Below are positions 1-15,009 of a stretch of DNA of 64,000 bases, one piece after another. Location of the stretch: positions 62,001-126,000 of the forward strand of contig NZ_LXUF01000011.1 in assembly GCF_001648895.1 (NCBI RefSeq). Reading direction: 5' to 3'. The position numbers and the translations under genes are program-made. The notes beneath the pieces were generated by a model. The model searched no databases. It was not told the DNA's origin and saw only the letters and a program-made list of their open reading frames with translations. This DNA is from Methylovorus sp. MM2. GTDB taxonomy: Bacteria > Pseudomonadota > Gammaproteobacteria > Burkholderiales > Methylophilaceae. Numbering within the stretch: position 1 is the first letter of the stretch; each line of letters begins with the position of its first letter.

Positions 1-1
1 C

Positions 2-1651
2 CTTTTAGCGCCAACTTGGGGAGCAACATCCCGAAGCGGTTTCGAAATATTGACACCGTTTTACTGGAATATCGCACCAGACATGGATGCAACATTTGCA
101 ACACGTTATCTAAGTAAGCGTGGCCTACAATACCAAGCAGAGTTACGGTACATTGGTGAAACATATAGTGGAATTAATAACGTCGAATATCTTGAAAAAG
201 ATATAAATACAGAAAGAGCACGTTATTACGCAAAACTGAAACACGACCAGAACTGGGGTAATGGCTGGACCGCTGGATACAATCTGGAAAAAGTATCCGA
301 TGATAAATACTTCTCTGAAATGACAACCAGAATCACGGCAACCAGCCGAGTAAACTTACCCCAAGCTGGTTTTGTAAGTTATACAGGTGATGTATGGCAA
401 TTCAATGCGTTAGTACAAAAATATCAACATTTACAGAATACCAGTTCCAGCGTGGTAACGAGTGCGCCTTATGAAAAGCTACCTCAACTGACATTATCAG
501 GAAATGATGACTTTGGCCCATTCAATGCAAACCTATATACGCAATGGGTCAGCTTTGATAGAGATCAAAATAACCCGAAAGTAATTACTACCGACAATGG
601 TGGCCTGCTCACGACAAGTGTGACTGGTAATCGCATGACCGCATATCCAAGCGTTAGCTTACCTATGGCGCAACCCTACGGCTATATCACTCCAAAAATT
701 GGCGTGCATTACACCAGCTATGGGCTTGATAATCCCGAATATAATTTAAATGGCGTAAATGGTAGCTATCAACCTGATAACCGCACATTACCAATCATGA
801 GCGTAGATAGTGGGCTGTTTTTTGATCGCAAAGTGCGTGTAGTGAAGAACTCTTACACACAAACGCTTGAGCCTAGGCTGTTTTATGTCTATATCCCCTA
901 TAAAGACCAGTCGATGCTACCGGTATTTGATACCGCGCAATCAGATCTCAGCATGAACACCCTGTTCCTAGAAAACCAATTTACCGGCAATGACAGGGTC
1001 AATAATGCCAACCAATTGAGCCTAGCAGTGACAAGCCGCATGATTGACAGCAGAACGGGCGAACAACGTATGGCAGCGACTGTAGGGCAACGCTTCTATT
1101 TTGCCGACCAAAAGGTTGGCGTTCCCGGTGCAACTCTAAGAACAGGTGACTCATCAGACATTATTACAGCAGTGACAGCACGCTTACTTAACAAGTGGAA
1201 CATTGATGCTGCCTACCAATACAATACCGATACGGCAGAGACAATCAAATCGAACATTGGCGCACGATACAGCCCTGAGCTTGGCAAGGTATTCAACCTG
1301 AGTTATCGCTATACACAAACCCGCCTTGAGCAGATCAATGTATCTGGGCAGTGGCCTTTGGGTAGCGGATTCTATGGTCTTGGGCGGTGGAACTACTCGC
1401 TTAAAGAAGGTCAGCCAATTGAAGGTCTTGCAGGTTTGGAATATGATGCAGGTTGCTGGCAGGCACGCACCGTCATGCAACGCGTATCAACGGCGACTGC
1501 AAATGCCAACTATGCATTGTTTTTCCAGCTTGAACTAGGTGGTTTGGCTTCCATCGGCTCCAACCCCTTGACACTACTTAAACGCGGCATTCCCGGCTAC
1601 ACCAGTAGCGGATTAATTCCTGACAGTAATCAGCAACTATCTTACGAGTAA
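2..1651 (+). CDS. lptD: LPS-assembly protein LptD, C-terminal part (5' end outside window)
   Basis: This is the C-terminal beta-barrel part of LptD, the outer-membrane translocon that, with LptE, inserts lipopolysaccharide into the outer leaflet. The frame is open from base 2, so the true start lies upstream of the window. The first residues read [20 protein letters not shown], a typical LptD segment just after the periplasmic domain. The rest is rich in alternating aromatic and polar strands, for example [22 protein letters not shown] written in pieces across residues 430-460. The gene is followed 14 bases later by surA, the chaperone that helps fold LptD, in the order also seen in E. coli (lptD-surA-pdxA-rsmA). 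Its partner lptE is at 8186. Confidence 0.93.
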   Translation, partial: LLAPTWGATSRSGFEILTPFYWNIAPDMDATFATRYLSKRGLQYQAELRYIGETYSGINNVEYLEKDINTERARYYAKLKHDQNWGNGWTAGYNLEKVSDDKYFSEMTTRITATSRVNLPQAGFVSYTGDVWQFNALVQKYQHLQNTSSSVVTSAPYEKLPQLTLSGNDDFGPFNANLYTQWVSFDRDQNNPKVITTDNGGLLTTSVTGNRMTAYPSVSLPMAQPYGYITPKIGVHYTSYGLDNPEYNLNGVNGSYQPDNRTLPIMSVDSGLFFDRKVRVVKNSYTQTLEPRLFYVYIPYKDQSMLPVFDTAQSDLSMNTLFLENQFTGNDRVNNANQLSLAVTSRMIDSRTGEQRMAATVGQRFYFADQKVGVPGATLRTGDSSDIITAVTARLLNKWNIDAAYQYNTDTAETIKSNIGARYSPELGKVFNLSYRYTQTRLEQINVSGQWPLGSGFYGLGRWNYSLKEGQPIEGLAGLEYDAGCWQARTVMQRVSTATANANYALFFQLELGGLASIGSNPLTLLKRGIPGYTSSGLIPDSNQQLSYE

Positions 1652-1665
1652 CAAGTCCTAGCGCT

Positions 1666-2970
1666 ATGCTTTCTAAATATTCTATTCCCCTATTTTTTTC
1701 ATTGCTCGGCTTGATGAGTTTTGCGCATGCGCAAGTGAACGATACGGCAAAGATCGACCGCATCGTGGCCGTCGTCGACCAAGCCGTCATCACTGAGAAT
1801 GAGCTCGCTGACCGTATTCGTGTTGTTAGTAACCAACTCGAAAAGCAAGGCACGCAGCTACCTCCGCATGCAATCCTTGAAAAACAGATACTCGAACGCT
1901 TAATCAACGACACCTTGCAATTGCAATATGCCGCGCAGACTGGATTGCGCGTGGATGATAACCAACTGGATAAAACCGTTGAGCGCATTGCCGAACAAAA
2001 CAAGATGACCGTGCCAGAATTTCGTGAGGCACTTAGCAATGAAGGCATCACCTATCGTAAATTCCGTGAAGATATCCGCACCGAGATATTACTGGCACGC
2101 TTACGTGAGCGTGAGGTCGATAATCGGGTGAACGTCACAGAAACTGAGGTAGACAATTACTTTACGACACAGTCCTCACGTACGGATTCACAGGATGAAT
2201 ACGAAGTTTCTCATATATTGATTCGCGCCCGTGAAGAAAGCACCCCGGAAGAACTGCAAAAGCTAAAGACCAAAGCCGAGCAGGCGATGAAACAACTGCA
2301 AGCAGGAACAGATTTTGCGCAAGTCTCCGTCAGCTTTTCAGATGCCCCTAATGCTATCGAAGGCGGCAGTTTAGGGTGGAAAAAATCCGGGCAACTTCCC
2401 GCGTTATTCACCGAAGCATTGCAAAAATTACAACCGGGACAATTAACACCGATATTACGCAGCCCGAATGGTTTCCACATTTTGAAATTGACGAATCGTC
2501 GTGGAGGCACGTCCCCATTGGTTATCGACCAGACACATCCACGCCACATTCTTGTCAAATTAAGCGAAGTCGTATCCGAAAGTGATGCAAAACATAAAGT
2601 GGACAGTATTAAAGAGCGCTTAGATAATGGCGCGAATTTTTCCGAGTTGGCACGCCAATATTCCGAAGATGGTTCTGCAAATAATGGCGGTGATTTAGGC
2701 TGGGTCAACCCTGGCGATACCGTACCACAATTTGAACAAGCCATGAATGCGCTCAAAATCAACCAGATCAGCGATCCGATTCGCACGCCATTTGGCTGGC
2801 ATATTATTCAGGTCGTGGAGCGGCGTACCCAAGACATGTCCAGAGAGTCTGCAAGAATGAAGGCACGTCAGGAGATTCGTTCTCGCAAAGCAGATGAAGC
2901 TTATCAGGACTGGGTGCGTGAACTCCGTGACCGTGCGTATGTTGAGCTGCGTCTGGAAGATAAATTCTAA
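1666..2970 (+). CDS. surA: periplasmic peptidyl-prolyl isomerase / chaperone SurA
   Basis: SurA escorts unfolded outer-membrane proteins, LptD included, through the periplasm. The protein has 434 residues, as usual for the family. It begins with a Sec signal peptide (hydrophobic core PLFFSLLGLMSF, cut after AHA near residue 22). A SurA N-terminal chaperone domain follows (about 28-150), then two parvulin domains: one from EYEVSHILIRA (about 176-275) and one from THPRHILVKL (about 288-390), both with the GGDLGW/GGSLGW and FGWHII/NGFHIL signatures. A C-terminal helix ends the protein. It sits between lptD and pdxA, probably in one transcript. Confidence 0.96.
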   Translation: MLSKYSIPLFFSLLGLMSFAHAQVNDTAKIDRIVAVVDQAVITENELADRIRVVSNQLEKQGTQLPPHAILEKQILERLINDTLQLQYAAQTGLRVDDNQLDKTVERIAEQNKMTVPEFREALSNEGITYRKFREDIRTEILLARLREREVDNRVNVTETEVDNYFTTQSSRTDSQDEYEVSHILIRAREESTPEELQKLKTKAEQAMKQLQAGTDFAQVSVSFSDAPNAIEGGSLGWKKSGQLPALFTEALQKLQPGQLTPILRSPNGFHILKLTNRRGGTSPLVIDQTHPRHILVKLSEVVSESDAKHKVDSIKERLDNGANFSELARQYSEDGSANNGGDLGWVNPGDTVPQFEQAMNALKINQISDPIRTPFGWHIIQVVERRTQDMSRESARMKARQEIRSRKADEAYQDWVRELRDRAYVELRLEDKF

Positions 2971-2982
2971 TCAGGATTCATC

Positions 2983-3980
2983 TTGATTAGTGCAAACCTC
3001 CCGCGCATTGCAATCACTGCAGGTGAACCCGGTGGCATTGGCTTAGACCTATGTGTAATGCTCGCTGCTCGCCCCATCAATGCGAAAATTGTGATCATTG
3101 CAGACCAACATGCCTTAACGCAACGCGCAGAGGCGCTAGGCCTGCATATTAATATTAAGCCAGTCAATATCACAGAGCCGTTGACCGAACATCTGGGCAA
3201 TAATCAATTGCTCGTCATCCATGCACCGACAGATCAAGCCGTGATTGCCGGGAAACTGAACCCAGCCAATAGCGCTTATGTTCTAAAGACTTTATCCTTA
3301 GCGACCCAGAGCTGCCTCAATGGAAATTTTGATGCGATGGTGACGGCACCCGTCCATAAAGGCATCATCAATGAAGCGGGAATCGCATTTAGCGGGCATA
3401 CCGAATTTCTGGCAGAGCAGACAAATACACAACATGTAGTGATGATGTTAGTAGGTGGCGGCATGCGTGTTGCGCTTGCGACTACTCACCTCCCACTGAA
3501 AAGCGTTAGCGCTGCCATCACACAAGAAAACCTCGAAAACACGATACGGATATTGCATCACGATCTAGTCGCTAAGTTTGGTATTGGTAACCCGAAAATT
3601 CTTATCGCAGGTCTTAACCCTCATGCCGGTGAAAGTGGCTACTTGGGGCGAGAGGAAATCGATGTCATTGCCCCTGTCATCGACAAGCTCAAAAAAGAGA
3701 ATATGAATTTATCGGGTCCACTTCCTGCCGATACATTATTTACACCGCACCATCTACAGCATGCCGATGCTGTGCTTGCCATGTATCACGACCAAGGTCT
3801 ACCTGTCCTTAAGCATGCAAGTTTTGGCGAGGGCGTAAACGTCACATTAGGATTGCCGATCATCCGCACCTCTGTCGATCATGGCACAGCACTCGACTTG
3901 GCAGGTAAAGGCAATATTGAAATAGGTAGCCTGATAGCGGCCATCAACCTTGCCATCGACTTGGCTCATACGAATAAACA

Positions 3981-3984
<4 letters not shown>
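2983..3984 (+). CDS. pdxA: 4-hydroxythreonine-4-phosphate dehydrogenase PdxA
   Basis: PdxA oxidises 4-phosphohydroxy-L-threonine in the DXP-dependent pathway to pyridoxal phosphate (vitamin B6). The 333-residue length is normal. Family signatures are ITAGEPGGIGLDL near the N-terminus, GHTEFLAE near residue 145, and PADTLF and MYHDQGLPVLKH in the C-terminal half; the histidines of these motifs are the metal ligands. The start is a TTG codon at 2983, 12 bases after the surA stop; I see no ATG in frame that would keep the conserved N-terminus. The stop overlaps the rsmA start (ATGA type), so the two are probably translationally coupled. Confidence 0.95.
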
Positions 3985-5439
<1,455 letters not shown>

Positions 5440-5460
5440 AAAACTCAATAAAACACCAAG

Positions 5461-5490
5461 AAAAAGCCCGCAATGCGGGCTTTTTCTTTT
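5461..5490 (+). terminator. Rho-independent terminator after adk
   Basis: A perfect 11-bp inverted repeat (AAAAAGCCCGC, loop AAT, GCGGGCTTTTT) runs into a T-rich tail. It lies just downstream of the adk stop codon and separates adk from leuS. Confidence 0.93.
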
Positions 5491-5547
5491 GCGGCCTTTA
5501 GTGCATGTTTTTAGACGTTGTACTCAACATGCCCAGCCGCTTCAAGG

Positions 5548-5553
5548 TATAAT
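5548..5553 (+). promoter_or_regulatory. candidate -10 box of the leuS promoter
   Basis: An exact TATAAT lies 37 bases before the leuS start codon and downstream of the adk terminator, so leuS needs a promoter here. No good -35 hexamer is visible at the usual distance. A 7-bp inverted repeat (GCATGTT at 5503, AACATGC at 5526) lies just upstream. Confidence 0.4.
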
Positions 5554-5566
5554 TTTATCTTTATAA

Positions 5567-8179
<2,613 letters not shown>

Positions 8180-8185
8180 GCAGAT

Positions 8186-8698
8186 ATGCCAATTTTCAGC
8201 TTTACGCGACTTTGCATTTTACTTTGCTTGCTTAGCCTAGCAGCTTGCGGCTTTCAGATGCGGGGGATCGAGAACCTCAAGTTCCATAACCTATACATTA
8301 CGGGAAGCAAGCTTTCTATATCGAAAGACTTGAAAAAATCGCTCGCAATCAATGGCGTTACTGTAGTGACTGATCCTGCAAAAGCTGAGCTCATGTTAGA
8401 ACTCATGAGCGAGTCTAAAGAGAAGCGCATTCTCTCATTGAGCGGTAGAGGTTTGGTACGTGAATTTGATCTCTACTATCGCCTCAATTTCCGTTTGCGC
8501 GACCCGAGTAGTGAAACATGGAAAGAAGTCCAAACCATAGAACAGCGACGCGATTTTTCATATGATGATAATGAGTTATTAGCTAAGCAAGGCGAAGAAA
8601 TGCGTCTTTATGATGACATGAACAAAGAAGCAACCAAGGAGCTGATAAGACGCCTGATTGTACAGAAGCCTAAAGCCAAAAGAACCATCACTGAATAG
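8186..8698 (+). CDS. lptE: LPS-assembly lipoprotein LptE
   Basis: LptE is the lipoprotein plug of the LptD barrel in the outer membrane. The protein has 170 residues with a type II signal peptide: hydrophobic stretch LCILLCLLSLAAC, lipobox LAAC, lipidated Cys21. The mature part begins CGFQMRG, typical of LptE. The fold is a small alpha/beta domain with no catalytic residues. It lies between leuS and holA as in E. coli and other proteobacteria, and its partner lptD is at the left edge of the window. Confidence 0.92.
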   Translation: MPIFSFTRLCILLCLLSLAACGFQMRGIENLKFHNLYITGSKLSISKDLKKSLAINGVTVVTDPAKAELMLELMSESKEKRILSLSGRGLVREFDLYYRLNFRLRDPSSETWKEVQTIEQRRDFSYDDNELLAKQGEEMRLYDDMNKEATKELIRRLIVQKPKAKRTITE

Positions 8699-8702
8699 AC
8701 AC

Positions 8703-9725
8703 ATGCGTTTACAGCCACAACAACTAGCAAAACATCTTGAGAGTGGGTTAAAGCCACTGTATGTACTAGTTGGTGACGAACCATTGGCACAACGGGAAAG
8801 TCTGGATGCGATTCGTACAGCCGCACATAAATTTGCGATAGACGAACGTAACAGCATGACAGTCGAACGTAACTTCAACTGGCAACAGTTAGCAGCCTTT
8901 GGCCAATCCATCTCATTATTTGCCAGCCAACGTTTGCTTGAATTGAATATCCCTTCAGGAAAACCCGGGACTGAAGGCAGCAAAGCCTTACAGGCACTTG
9001 CAGAAAAACCTATTGTTGATACGGTAGTCATCATCATCCTGCCTAAGCTCGATCGTGATGGAAAAAATAGCGCATGGTTCTCAGCTATTGAAACTGCGGG
9101 TGTGACACTCCATTTACAAGAGATTGATGCGGCGCAGTTGCCACAATGGATTGCTGCCCGACTAGCGCTACAGAACCAGCGGACAGACGATGAGACCTTG
9201 GCTTTTTTGTCGCATCAGGTAGAAGGCAACCTGCTTGCAGCTCATCAAGAGATACAAAAATTAGGCTTACTTTATCCTGAAGGCGCGCTTGCCGGAGACG
9301 CTGTTCGTGAAGCCGTGTTAAATGTTTCGCGCTATGATGCTTTTCAATTAGGCGAAGCGGTACTCGCTGGGGATACAGACCGTACAGTCAGGATCTTGCA
9401 AGGTTTGCAAGATGAAGGTGCGCAGCCTATCGCCGTCATGAATCCATTGCTTTGGGTGATACGGCCCCTTGTCAGGATCAAGCAAGCAGAGGCGAATGGA
9501 GAGAATCTGGCGAATGCGATGCAGCAGGCAAGGATATATGGCGACAGGCAAAACTTGGTGCGGCGTGCCGTTGCGCGCCTAAGCTTACGCCAGTTACAGG
9601 CAGCTCAATTAAAACTGGCTGAAATCGACAAAACAGCAAAAGGTCTTCTACGTGGAGATGCATGGCTCGAGATATCAAGACTTTGTTTCGGCCTATCCAA
9701 AGTGAATAACCGCGCAAGAACGTAA
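8703..9725 (+). CDS. holA: DNA polymerase III subunit delta
   Basis: HolA is the delta subunit of the clamp loader and opens the beta sliding clamp. The product is about 340 residues from the ATG at 8703 ([15 protein letters not shown]). A start at 8658 is also possible but would overlap lptE by 41 bases and add 15 residues not expected for the family. Typical delta features are [10 protein letters not shown] near the N-terminus (degenerate P-loop region) and the helical collar region with [14 protein letters not shown]. Its stop overlaps the first base of the proA start. Confidence 0.93.
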   Translation: MRLQPQQLAKHLESGLKPLYVLVGDEPLAQRESLDAIRTAAHKFAIDERNSMTVERNFNWQQLAAFGQSISLFASQRLLELNIPSGKPGTEGSKALQALAEKPIVDTVVIIILPKLDRDGKNSAWFSAIETAGVTLHLQEIDAAQLPQWIAARLALQNQRTDDETLAFLSHQVEGNLLAAHQEIQKLGLLYPEGALAGDAVREAVLNVSRYDAFQLGEAVLAGDTDRTVRILQGLQDEGAQPIAVMNPLLWVIRPLVRIKQAEANGENLANAMQQARIYGDRQNLVRRAVARLSLRQLQAAQLKLAEIDKTAKGLLRGDAWLEISRLCFGLSKVNNRART

Positions 9726-10993
9726 TGGAAAACATCATGGAAATCAAAGCGTATATGCAGACATTGGGTAAAGAAGCACGAAGCGCTTCTCGACTCATGG
9801 CAAAGGCTGACACCAATACCAAAAACTTGGCATTGCTGACGATCGCTCAGGCGATTCGCCGACATCAAGCTGCACTATTGGCTGCGAACCAGGCCGATAT
9901 GGAAAATGCACGCGCCAATGGTTTAGACGCAGCGATGCTTGACCGACTCGCCTTGACAGAAAAATCCATCACTAATATGGCAGAAGGCTTGGAGCAGATT
10001 GCAGCGCTTTCTGACCCAATCGGCGAGATATCTGATTTGAAGTATCGCCCTTCTGGCATACAGGTCGGCAAGATGCGTGTACCACTCGGCGTCATCGGCA
10101 TCATCTATGAAGCCCGGCCTAACGTGACCATTGATGCTGCCGGACTATGCATAAAATCCGGCAATGCGGCGATTTTGCGCGGTGGCTCAGAAGCTATCGA
10201 ATGTAATCGCGTACTCGCCAAGATCGTGCATGAAGGTCTGCATACGGCAGGACTGCCAAGTGCGGCTATTCAAGTGGTTGAAACTACTGATCGTGCAGCG
10301 GTGGGTGAATTGATCACCATGAATCAGTACGTCGATGTCATCGTACCGCGCGGTGGCAAAGGTTTGATCGAGCGTATTTCAAAGGAAGCGCGCATTCCTG
10401 TGATCAAACACCTTGATGGTAATTGCCATGTCTATGTCGATGAAAGTGCAGATATGGAGAAAGCCGTACGTATTCTGGAAAACTCGAAGACGCAACGTTT
10501 AGGTACCTGCAATACGGCCGAGTCTTTATTAGTCGCACGCAACATAGCAAAAACAGCGTTGCCAAAACTTGCAAAAATGCTGCTAACAAAAGGCGTAGAG
10601 ATTCGCGGTTGCGATGAAACACGCGCATTAGTGCCTGAGACAAAAACCGCGACAGAAGAAGATTACTACACCGAGTATTTGGACAATATCATCTCAGTGA
10701 AAGTCGTGACAGACGTAGATGAGGCGATTACGCACATCAATCAATATTCATCGCAACATACTGAAGCGATCGTCACAGAGAACTACACGCATGCGCACCG
10801 TTTTTTGCGTGAGGTTGATTCAAGCTCGGTACTCGTGAATGCATCCACCCGCTTTGCAGATGGGTTTGAATTCGGTCTAGGCGCGGAGATTGGCATCTCA
10901 ACAGATAAATTGCATGCCCGTGGTCCAGTTGGTTTGGATGGACTGACTTCGCTTAAATATATCGTATTTGGCAATGGGGAAGTGCGAAGCTAA
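9725..10993 (+). CDS. proA: gamma-glutamyl phosphate reductase
   Basis: ProA reduces gamma-glutamyl phosphate with NADPH in proline biosynthesis. The protein has 422 residues and belongs to the aldehyde dehydrogenase superfamily. Visible signatures are [14 protein letters not shown] (about residue 115), the catalytic-cysteine segment [10 protein letters not shown] (about 255-264) and HTEAIVTE. A second ATG lies at 9737, four codons in. The gene sits between holA and nadD, a placement not found in E. coli. The start overlaps the holA stop by one base, so coupling is likely. proB is not in the window. Confidence 0.95.
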   Translation: MENIMEIKAYMQTLGKEARSASRLMAKADTNTKNLALLTIAQAIRRHQAALLAANQADMENARANGLDAAMLDRLALTEKSITNMAEGLEQIAALSDPIGEISDLKYRPSGIQVGKMRVPLGVIGIIYEARPNVTIDAAGLCIKSGNAAILRGGSEAIECNRVLAKIVHEGLHTAGLPSAAIQVVETTDRAAVGELITMNQYVDVIVPRGGKGLIERISKEARIPVIKHLDGNCHVYVDESADMEKAVRILENSKTQRLGTCNTAESLLVARNIAKTALPKLAKMLLTKGVEIRGCDETRALVPETKTATEEDYYTEYLDNIISVKVVTDVDEAITHINQYSSQHTEAIVTENYTHAHRFLREVDSSSVLVNASTRFADGFEFGLGAEIGISTDKLHARGPVGLDGLTSLKYIVFGNGEVRS

Positions 10994-11651
10994 ATTGGCA
11001 GCGATTGGCATTCTGGGTGGCACATTCGACCCTATCCATTTTGGTCACCTGCGCATGGCGCAGGAATTGGCTGACGCAGTATCGCTAGACCAAGTAAGAT
11101 TCATCCCGAGCGGCAACCCGCCTCATCGATCACAACCACAAACCTCGGCAGAGCATAGGGCTGCGATGGTCAAGCTCGCCATCTCAGATAATCCACGATT
11201 TATGCTGGATGAACGCGAAATTCTACGCAATGGCACCTCTTACACGATAGACACCCTGATTGCTTTGCGCGAATCGTTGGAGGCAAACACTTCCATCAAT
11301 TTTATGGTGGGTAGTGATGCATTCCTTAATATCGACACTTGGCATCGTTGGGAAGCGTTGCTGGATTATGCCAACCTTGTGGTGGCACATCGTCCGAATA
11401 CACCGCCGAGCCGTGAGAAAATGTCGACAAGGTTAAGGTCTGTACTCGACCAAAAAATATCTCCTAGTGCTGAAACGTTAAAAAACCAACCTGCGGGACT
11501 CATCTGGTTACAAAACGTCACCTCCTTGGATATTTCAGCGTCTAAAATCCGCATGCTCCTCAATATGCAGACCTCCCCGAAATACCTAACACCAGACGCC
11601 GTGATTGACTATATCAAGTCAAACCAACTTTATGCCACCGCTCAGCTATAA
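10974..11651 (+). CDS. nadD: nicotinate-mononucleotide adenylyltransferase NadD
   Basis: NadD adenylates nicotinic acid mononucleotide in NAD synthesis. The nucleotidyltransferase signature [11 protein letters not shown] lies near the N-terminus, and [11 protein letters not shown]-like residues ([11 protein letters not shown]) lie near the C-terminus. I chose the ATG at 10974 (225 residues), which overlaps proA by 20 bases. A TTG at 10968 and a TTG at 10995 (just after the proA stop, preceded by GGGGAAG) are alternatives. In many proteobacteria rsfS and rlmH follow nadD directly; here they lie 36 kb away at 47861-48709. Confidence 0.94.
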   Translation: MGKCEAKLAAIGILGGTFDPIHFGHLRMAQELADAVSLDQVRFIPSGNPPHRSQPQTSAEHRAAMVKLAISDNPRFMLDEREILRNGTSYTIDTLIALRESLEANTSINFMVGSDAFLNIDTWHRWEALLDYANLVVAHRPNTPPSREKMSTRLRSVLDQKISPSAETLKNQPAGLIWLQNVTSLDISASKIRMLLNMQTSPKYLTPDAVIDYIKSNQLYATAQL

Positions 11652-11736
11652 TACTTGCCCACCTTCGAACGCTATTTACAGTACCCATATACCATCCTGA
11701 TGTTTTCAGGATATTCATTCCCATATAAGACCTGAT

Positions 11737-13458
11737 ATGACATCAAGTAATCAAACTGCATCCCAACCAAAATTCTTTTGGTCAGCGCTGGGCTGGCAAT
11801 ATTTGTTCTTCTGGTATTTTTCAGGCGTTACACAACTGATTATCCAACTAACAGGAGCTTCTGGTTTTGTAGGCTTTCGCCAAGCATCGGTCATGAGTTT
11901 GCTATGGCTTATCCCCACTTTGCTTTTTCCTCATCGTACTCGCGTAATATCTGCGGTAATCGGTATCGCTCTTTGGGCATTCTCTCTAGCGAGTTTAGGC
12001 TACCTGTTTATATATCATCAGGAGTTCTCCCAAAGTGTGATGTTTATCATGTTCGAGTCGAACATGGCAGAAGCTGGTGAGTACCTCTCCAATTATTTCA
12101 GTTGGTATCTGATACTTGGGATACTGATCTATAGCGCGGTCGCCTATCTGCTTTGGAAGCGCATACGTCCAGTCTATTTACCGTTAAATCGGTCGATCGC
12201 TGTAAGTGTTACCATATTAACGATATTGTTCATCTATCCAGTGTTCAGCCAGAAAATTTCAAAGAACCTATCTTTTGAACAAGCGATAGAGAAAGTTCAA
12301 GACCGCATGGAGCCAGCGGTACCTTGGCAGATAGTTGTGGGTTATCTAAATTATCGCCGACAACTCAGTAACATGGAGGTGTTGCTGGAAAAGAATGCCA
12401 AGATACCTCCCCTGAAAAACCTGACCAATGCAATGGCAGATACGCCCGCGACACTCATACTCGTCATCGGTGAATCAACCAATCGTCAACGCATGAGCCT
12501 GTATGGGTATGGCAGAAAAACCACGCCACATCTGGATAGTATGCGTGATGATCTCGCTGTGTTTACCGATGTGGTTTCGCCTCGTCCTTATACCATTGAG
12601 GTTTTGCAACAGGTACTGACTTTTGGCGATCAGGAACATCCCGATCTATACCTGACGCAGCCATCTTTACTTAACATGATGAAGCAGGCTGGCTACAAGA
12701 CATACTGGATCACCAATCAGCAAACCATGACTAAACGCAATACCATGCTGACTACATTCTCCCAACAGACGGATGAACAATACTATTTGAATAACAACCG
12801 CAATCAGGATGCAAAACAATATGACGAATCGGTATTGGCTCCGCTAGAAAAAGTATTGCAACAGCCAGCCCCCCATAAATTTATCGTGGTGCATCTATTG
12901 GGCACGCACATGAATTACAAATACCGCTATCCAGACACCTACAAAAAATTCGAGGATAGAAACGGTGTACCGGAATGGGTAAAAGATGGCGATCAACTGG
13001 CGTTTTACAACAGTTATGATAATGCCGTTTTATATAATGATTTTGTTATTTCCAGCATCATCAAACAGCTTGCAGCAGATGCGCCTAATAGTTTGCTTCT
13101 CTATCTATCAGACCATGGGGAAGAAGTTTACGACACACTAGGACTTAATTTTCAAGGTAGAAACGAGGCCTCACCTTTAGCGACGATGTACACCATCCCC
13201 TTCATAATCTGGACATCGAAAGCGTGGAAAGAAAAACACCCTTTCAATGATCCGGCAATATTAAACCGCCCTTATGGCAGTGCAGATTTGATCTATACCT
13301 GGGCAGATTTGGTCGGTTTGAATTTTGAAGAGTTCGATGCCTCAAAAAGCATCATCAATAGCAAGTTCACGGAGCACCCGCGTCTGATCGGTGACCCTTA
13401 CGCAAAGAAACCACTGGTAGACTTTAAGTCACTTGCTATGCCAAGCAACAATAAATAG
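11737..13458 (+). CDS. phosphoethanolamine transferase, inner membrane (EptA/CptA-like)
   Basis: This is an alkaline-phosphatase-fold phosphoethanolamine transferase that probably modifies LPS lipid A or core. It has 573 residues. Hydrophobic membrane segments occupy the first 170 residues and the soluble periplasmic catalytic domain follows. Catalytic signatures are VIGESTNRQRMSLYGYGRKT, with the likely nucleophile Thr248, then VHLLGTHMNYKYRYP and LYLSDHGEEVYD, which supply metal ligands. Which acceptor it uses (lipid A, core heptose or a glucan) cannot be read from sequence. A short inverted repeat (ATCCTGA/TCAGGAT, 11694-11712) precedes it. It ends convergently with bioD, 14 bases apart. 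Confidence 0.88.
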   Translation: MTSSNQTASQPKFFWSALGWQYLFFWYFSGVTQLIIQLTGASGFVGFRQASVMSLLWLIPTLLFPHRTRVISAVIGIALWAFSLASLGYLFIYHQEFSQSVMFIMFESNMAEAGEYLSNYFSWYLILGILIYSAVAYLLWKRIRPVYLPLNRSIAVSVTILTILFIYPVFSQKISKNLSFEQAIEKVQDRMEPAVPWQIVVGYLNYRRQLSNMEVLLEKNAKIPPLKNLTNAMADTPATLILVIGESTNRQRMSLYGYGRKTTPHLDSMRDDLAVFTDVVSPRPYTIEVLQQVLTFGDQEHPDLYLTQPSLLNMMKQAGYKTYWITNQQTMTKRNTMLTTFSQQTDEQYYLNNNRNQDAKQYDESVLAPLEKVLQQPAPHKFIVVHLLGTHMNYKYRYPDTYKKFEDRNGVPEWVKDGDQLAFYNSYDNAVLYNDFVISSIIKQLAADAPNSLLLYLSDHGEEVYDTLGLNFQGRNEASPLATMYTIPFIIWTSKAWKEKHPFNDPAILNRPYGSADLIYTWADLVGLNFEEFDASKSIINSKFTEHPRLIGDPYAKKPLVDFKSLAMPSNNK

Positions 13459-13472
13459 GCTGCAGCAATAAG

Positions 13473-14138
13473 TTAGAGATTAAGCAACGTAGATACCGTG
13501 GCAGGCGCTATATCCAACTGCCACGGCACGAGCCCGATGCAAGGTGCATTGATACGCTGCTTGAGGGCTATGAGATTTTCTTCAAACACAGGCATTTCAG
13601 GGTCAAGCTGATTTGCAACCCAGCCAACCAAATTGAGCCCTCGGGATTCAATGGCTTGCACGGTAAGCATGGCATGATTGATACAGCCTAGCCGCATAGC
13701 GACGACCATGATCACCGGAAGGTTTAATTGAACTGCCAAATCCGCTGTGTCAGCATGCGCGTTCAATGGCACACAAAACCCGCCGACACCTTCAACTATA
13801 ACCACATCTGCCTGCTGCTTTAACTGGTGATAGGCTGTGACGATGTTATCTAACGATATCTCGATGCCCGCATTTTCTGCGGCGATATGAGGCGCGATCG
13901 CTAGCGCAAAAGCGTATGGATTCACTTGGTCGATTGGCGCTTCAATATTACTGGCAGCTAATAGACTCGCCACATCTTCAGAAATCAGTCGTCCATCTTT
14001 TAGCTCACACCCGGCAGCCACTGGCTTCATGCCGACTGATTTTAACCCCTTCGCAGCAAACGCCATGACCAACGCAGACGATATAAGGGTTTTACCAACG
14101 CCTGTATCTGTACCGGTAATAAAATAGGATAACGTCAT
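13473..14138 (-). CDS. bioD: dethiobiotin synthetase
   Basis: BioD closes the ureido ring of dethiobiotin from DAPA, CO2 and ATP. The product has 221 residues with the P-loop TGTDTGVGKT at residues 8-17, MKPVAAGCE near 37 and EGVGGFCVPL near 115, all family signatures. It is the last gene of the five-gene bio cluster on the minus strand, and its start overlaps the bioC stop by 4 bases, which suggests translational coupling. Confidence 0.96.
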   Translation of the reverse strand: MTLSYFITGTDTGVGKTLISSALVMAFAAKGLKSVGMKPVAAGCELKDGRLISEDVASLLAASNIEAPIDQVNPYAFALAIAPHIAAENAGIEISLDNIVTAYHQLKQQADVVIVEGVGGFCVPLNAHADTADLAVQLNLPVIMVVAMRLGCINHAMLTVQAIESRGLNLVGWVANQLDPEMPVFEENLIALKQRINAPCIGLVPWQLDIAPATVSTLLNL

Positions 14139-15007
14139 GTTCGTTTATAGAAAGTGACTGGCACAGCAGCATCCGTTGCCACCTTGGCCTCAGACTTCCA
14201 AGCATGGCCGTAGACAACTTCAAATGTGGCGGGCAATTTACCTTGAACCCTGAATTGCTCGTAAGCTGAGGTTAGTTTTTTCAAGAACCCTTTACCTTCA
14301 AGACCGCGTCTCCGGCCTTCAGTGGCGTTATGTGCCCCTATCGCTTTTAAATCGCGCATGACTCCCATGACATCATCATAGGTCAGCACATACCGCTCGA
14401 CATCCAGCACCGGCGCCGAATACCCTGCACGGACAAGCGCATCCCCGATATCATGCATGTCGATGAACCGGCTGACATGTATATGCTCGGCATCCACATT
14501 AGATGCTGCGCGCAGCTCTTTCAGGGTATCAGGGCCAAAAGTGCTGAACATCAACAATCCACCTGGCTCCAGTACCCGCGACATCTCGCCAAATGCAAGA
14601 TCGAGATCATTGCACCACTGCACGGCAAGGTTGGACCACACGAGGTCAACACTATGATCAGCAAGCGGCAAATGCTCGATATCGGCACAAATAGCCTCAT
14701 GCGAGACCAGGCCCAGCATACGCTTAAATAATGATTGTCTGGACAACGTCTTTTTGAGCATGCTCATGGCGATATCCAGCGAAATGATACGGGCTTGCTT
14801 ATAACGCTGGCCTAACTCGATACTTGCAGGGCCTGTTCCACAGCCAGCATCCAGAATCACATTGGGTGATATCTTGACGAGCTCCAGACGCTCGAACATA
14901 CGTTCACGTACTTCTTTCTGTAGCACAGCCGCTGCATCATAACTATCAGCAGCACGGTCAAATGAAGCACGAACGCGCGCTTTATCTATTCGGTAAATAT
15001 CGTTCAT
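14135..15007 (-). CDS. bioC: malonyl-ACP O-methyltransferase BioC
   Basis: BioC methylates malonyl-ACP so that fatty acid synthesis can build the pimeloyl chain of biotin. It has 290 residues. SAM-binding motif I is LDAGCGTGPASIEL (about residues 52-65), with LVWSNLAVQWCND and GGLLMFSTFGPDTLKELR typical for BioC. It begins 2 bases after bioH and overlaps bioD. Together with bioH it gives the complete BioC-BioH route to pimeloyl-ACP. Confidence 0.95.
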   Translation of the reverse strand: MNDIYRIDKARVRASFDRAADSYDAAAVLQKEVRERMFERLELVKISPNVILDAGCGTGPASIELGQRYKQARIISLDIAMSMLKKTLSRQSLFKRMLGLVSHEAICADIEHLPLADHSVDLVWSNLAVQWCNDLDLAFGEMSRVLEPGGLLMFSTFGPDTLKELRAASNVDAEHIHVSRFIDMHDIGDALVRAGYSAPVLDVERYVLTYDDVMGVMRDLKAIGAHNATEGRRRGLEGKGFLKKLTSAYEQFRVQGKLPATFEVVYGHAWKSEAKVATDAAVPVTFYKRT

Positions 15008-15009
15008 AC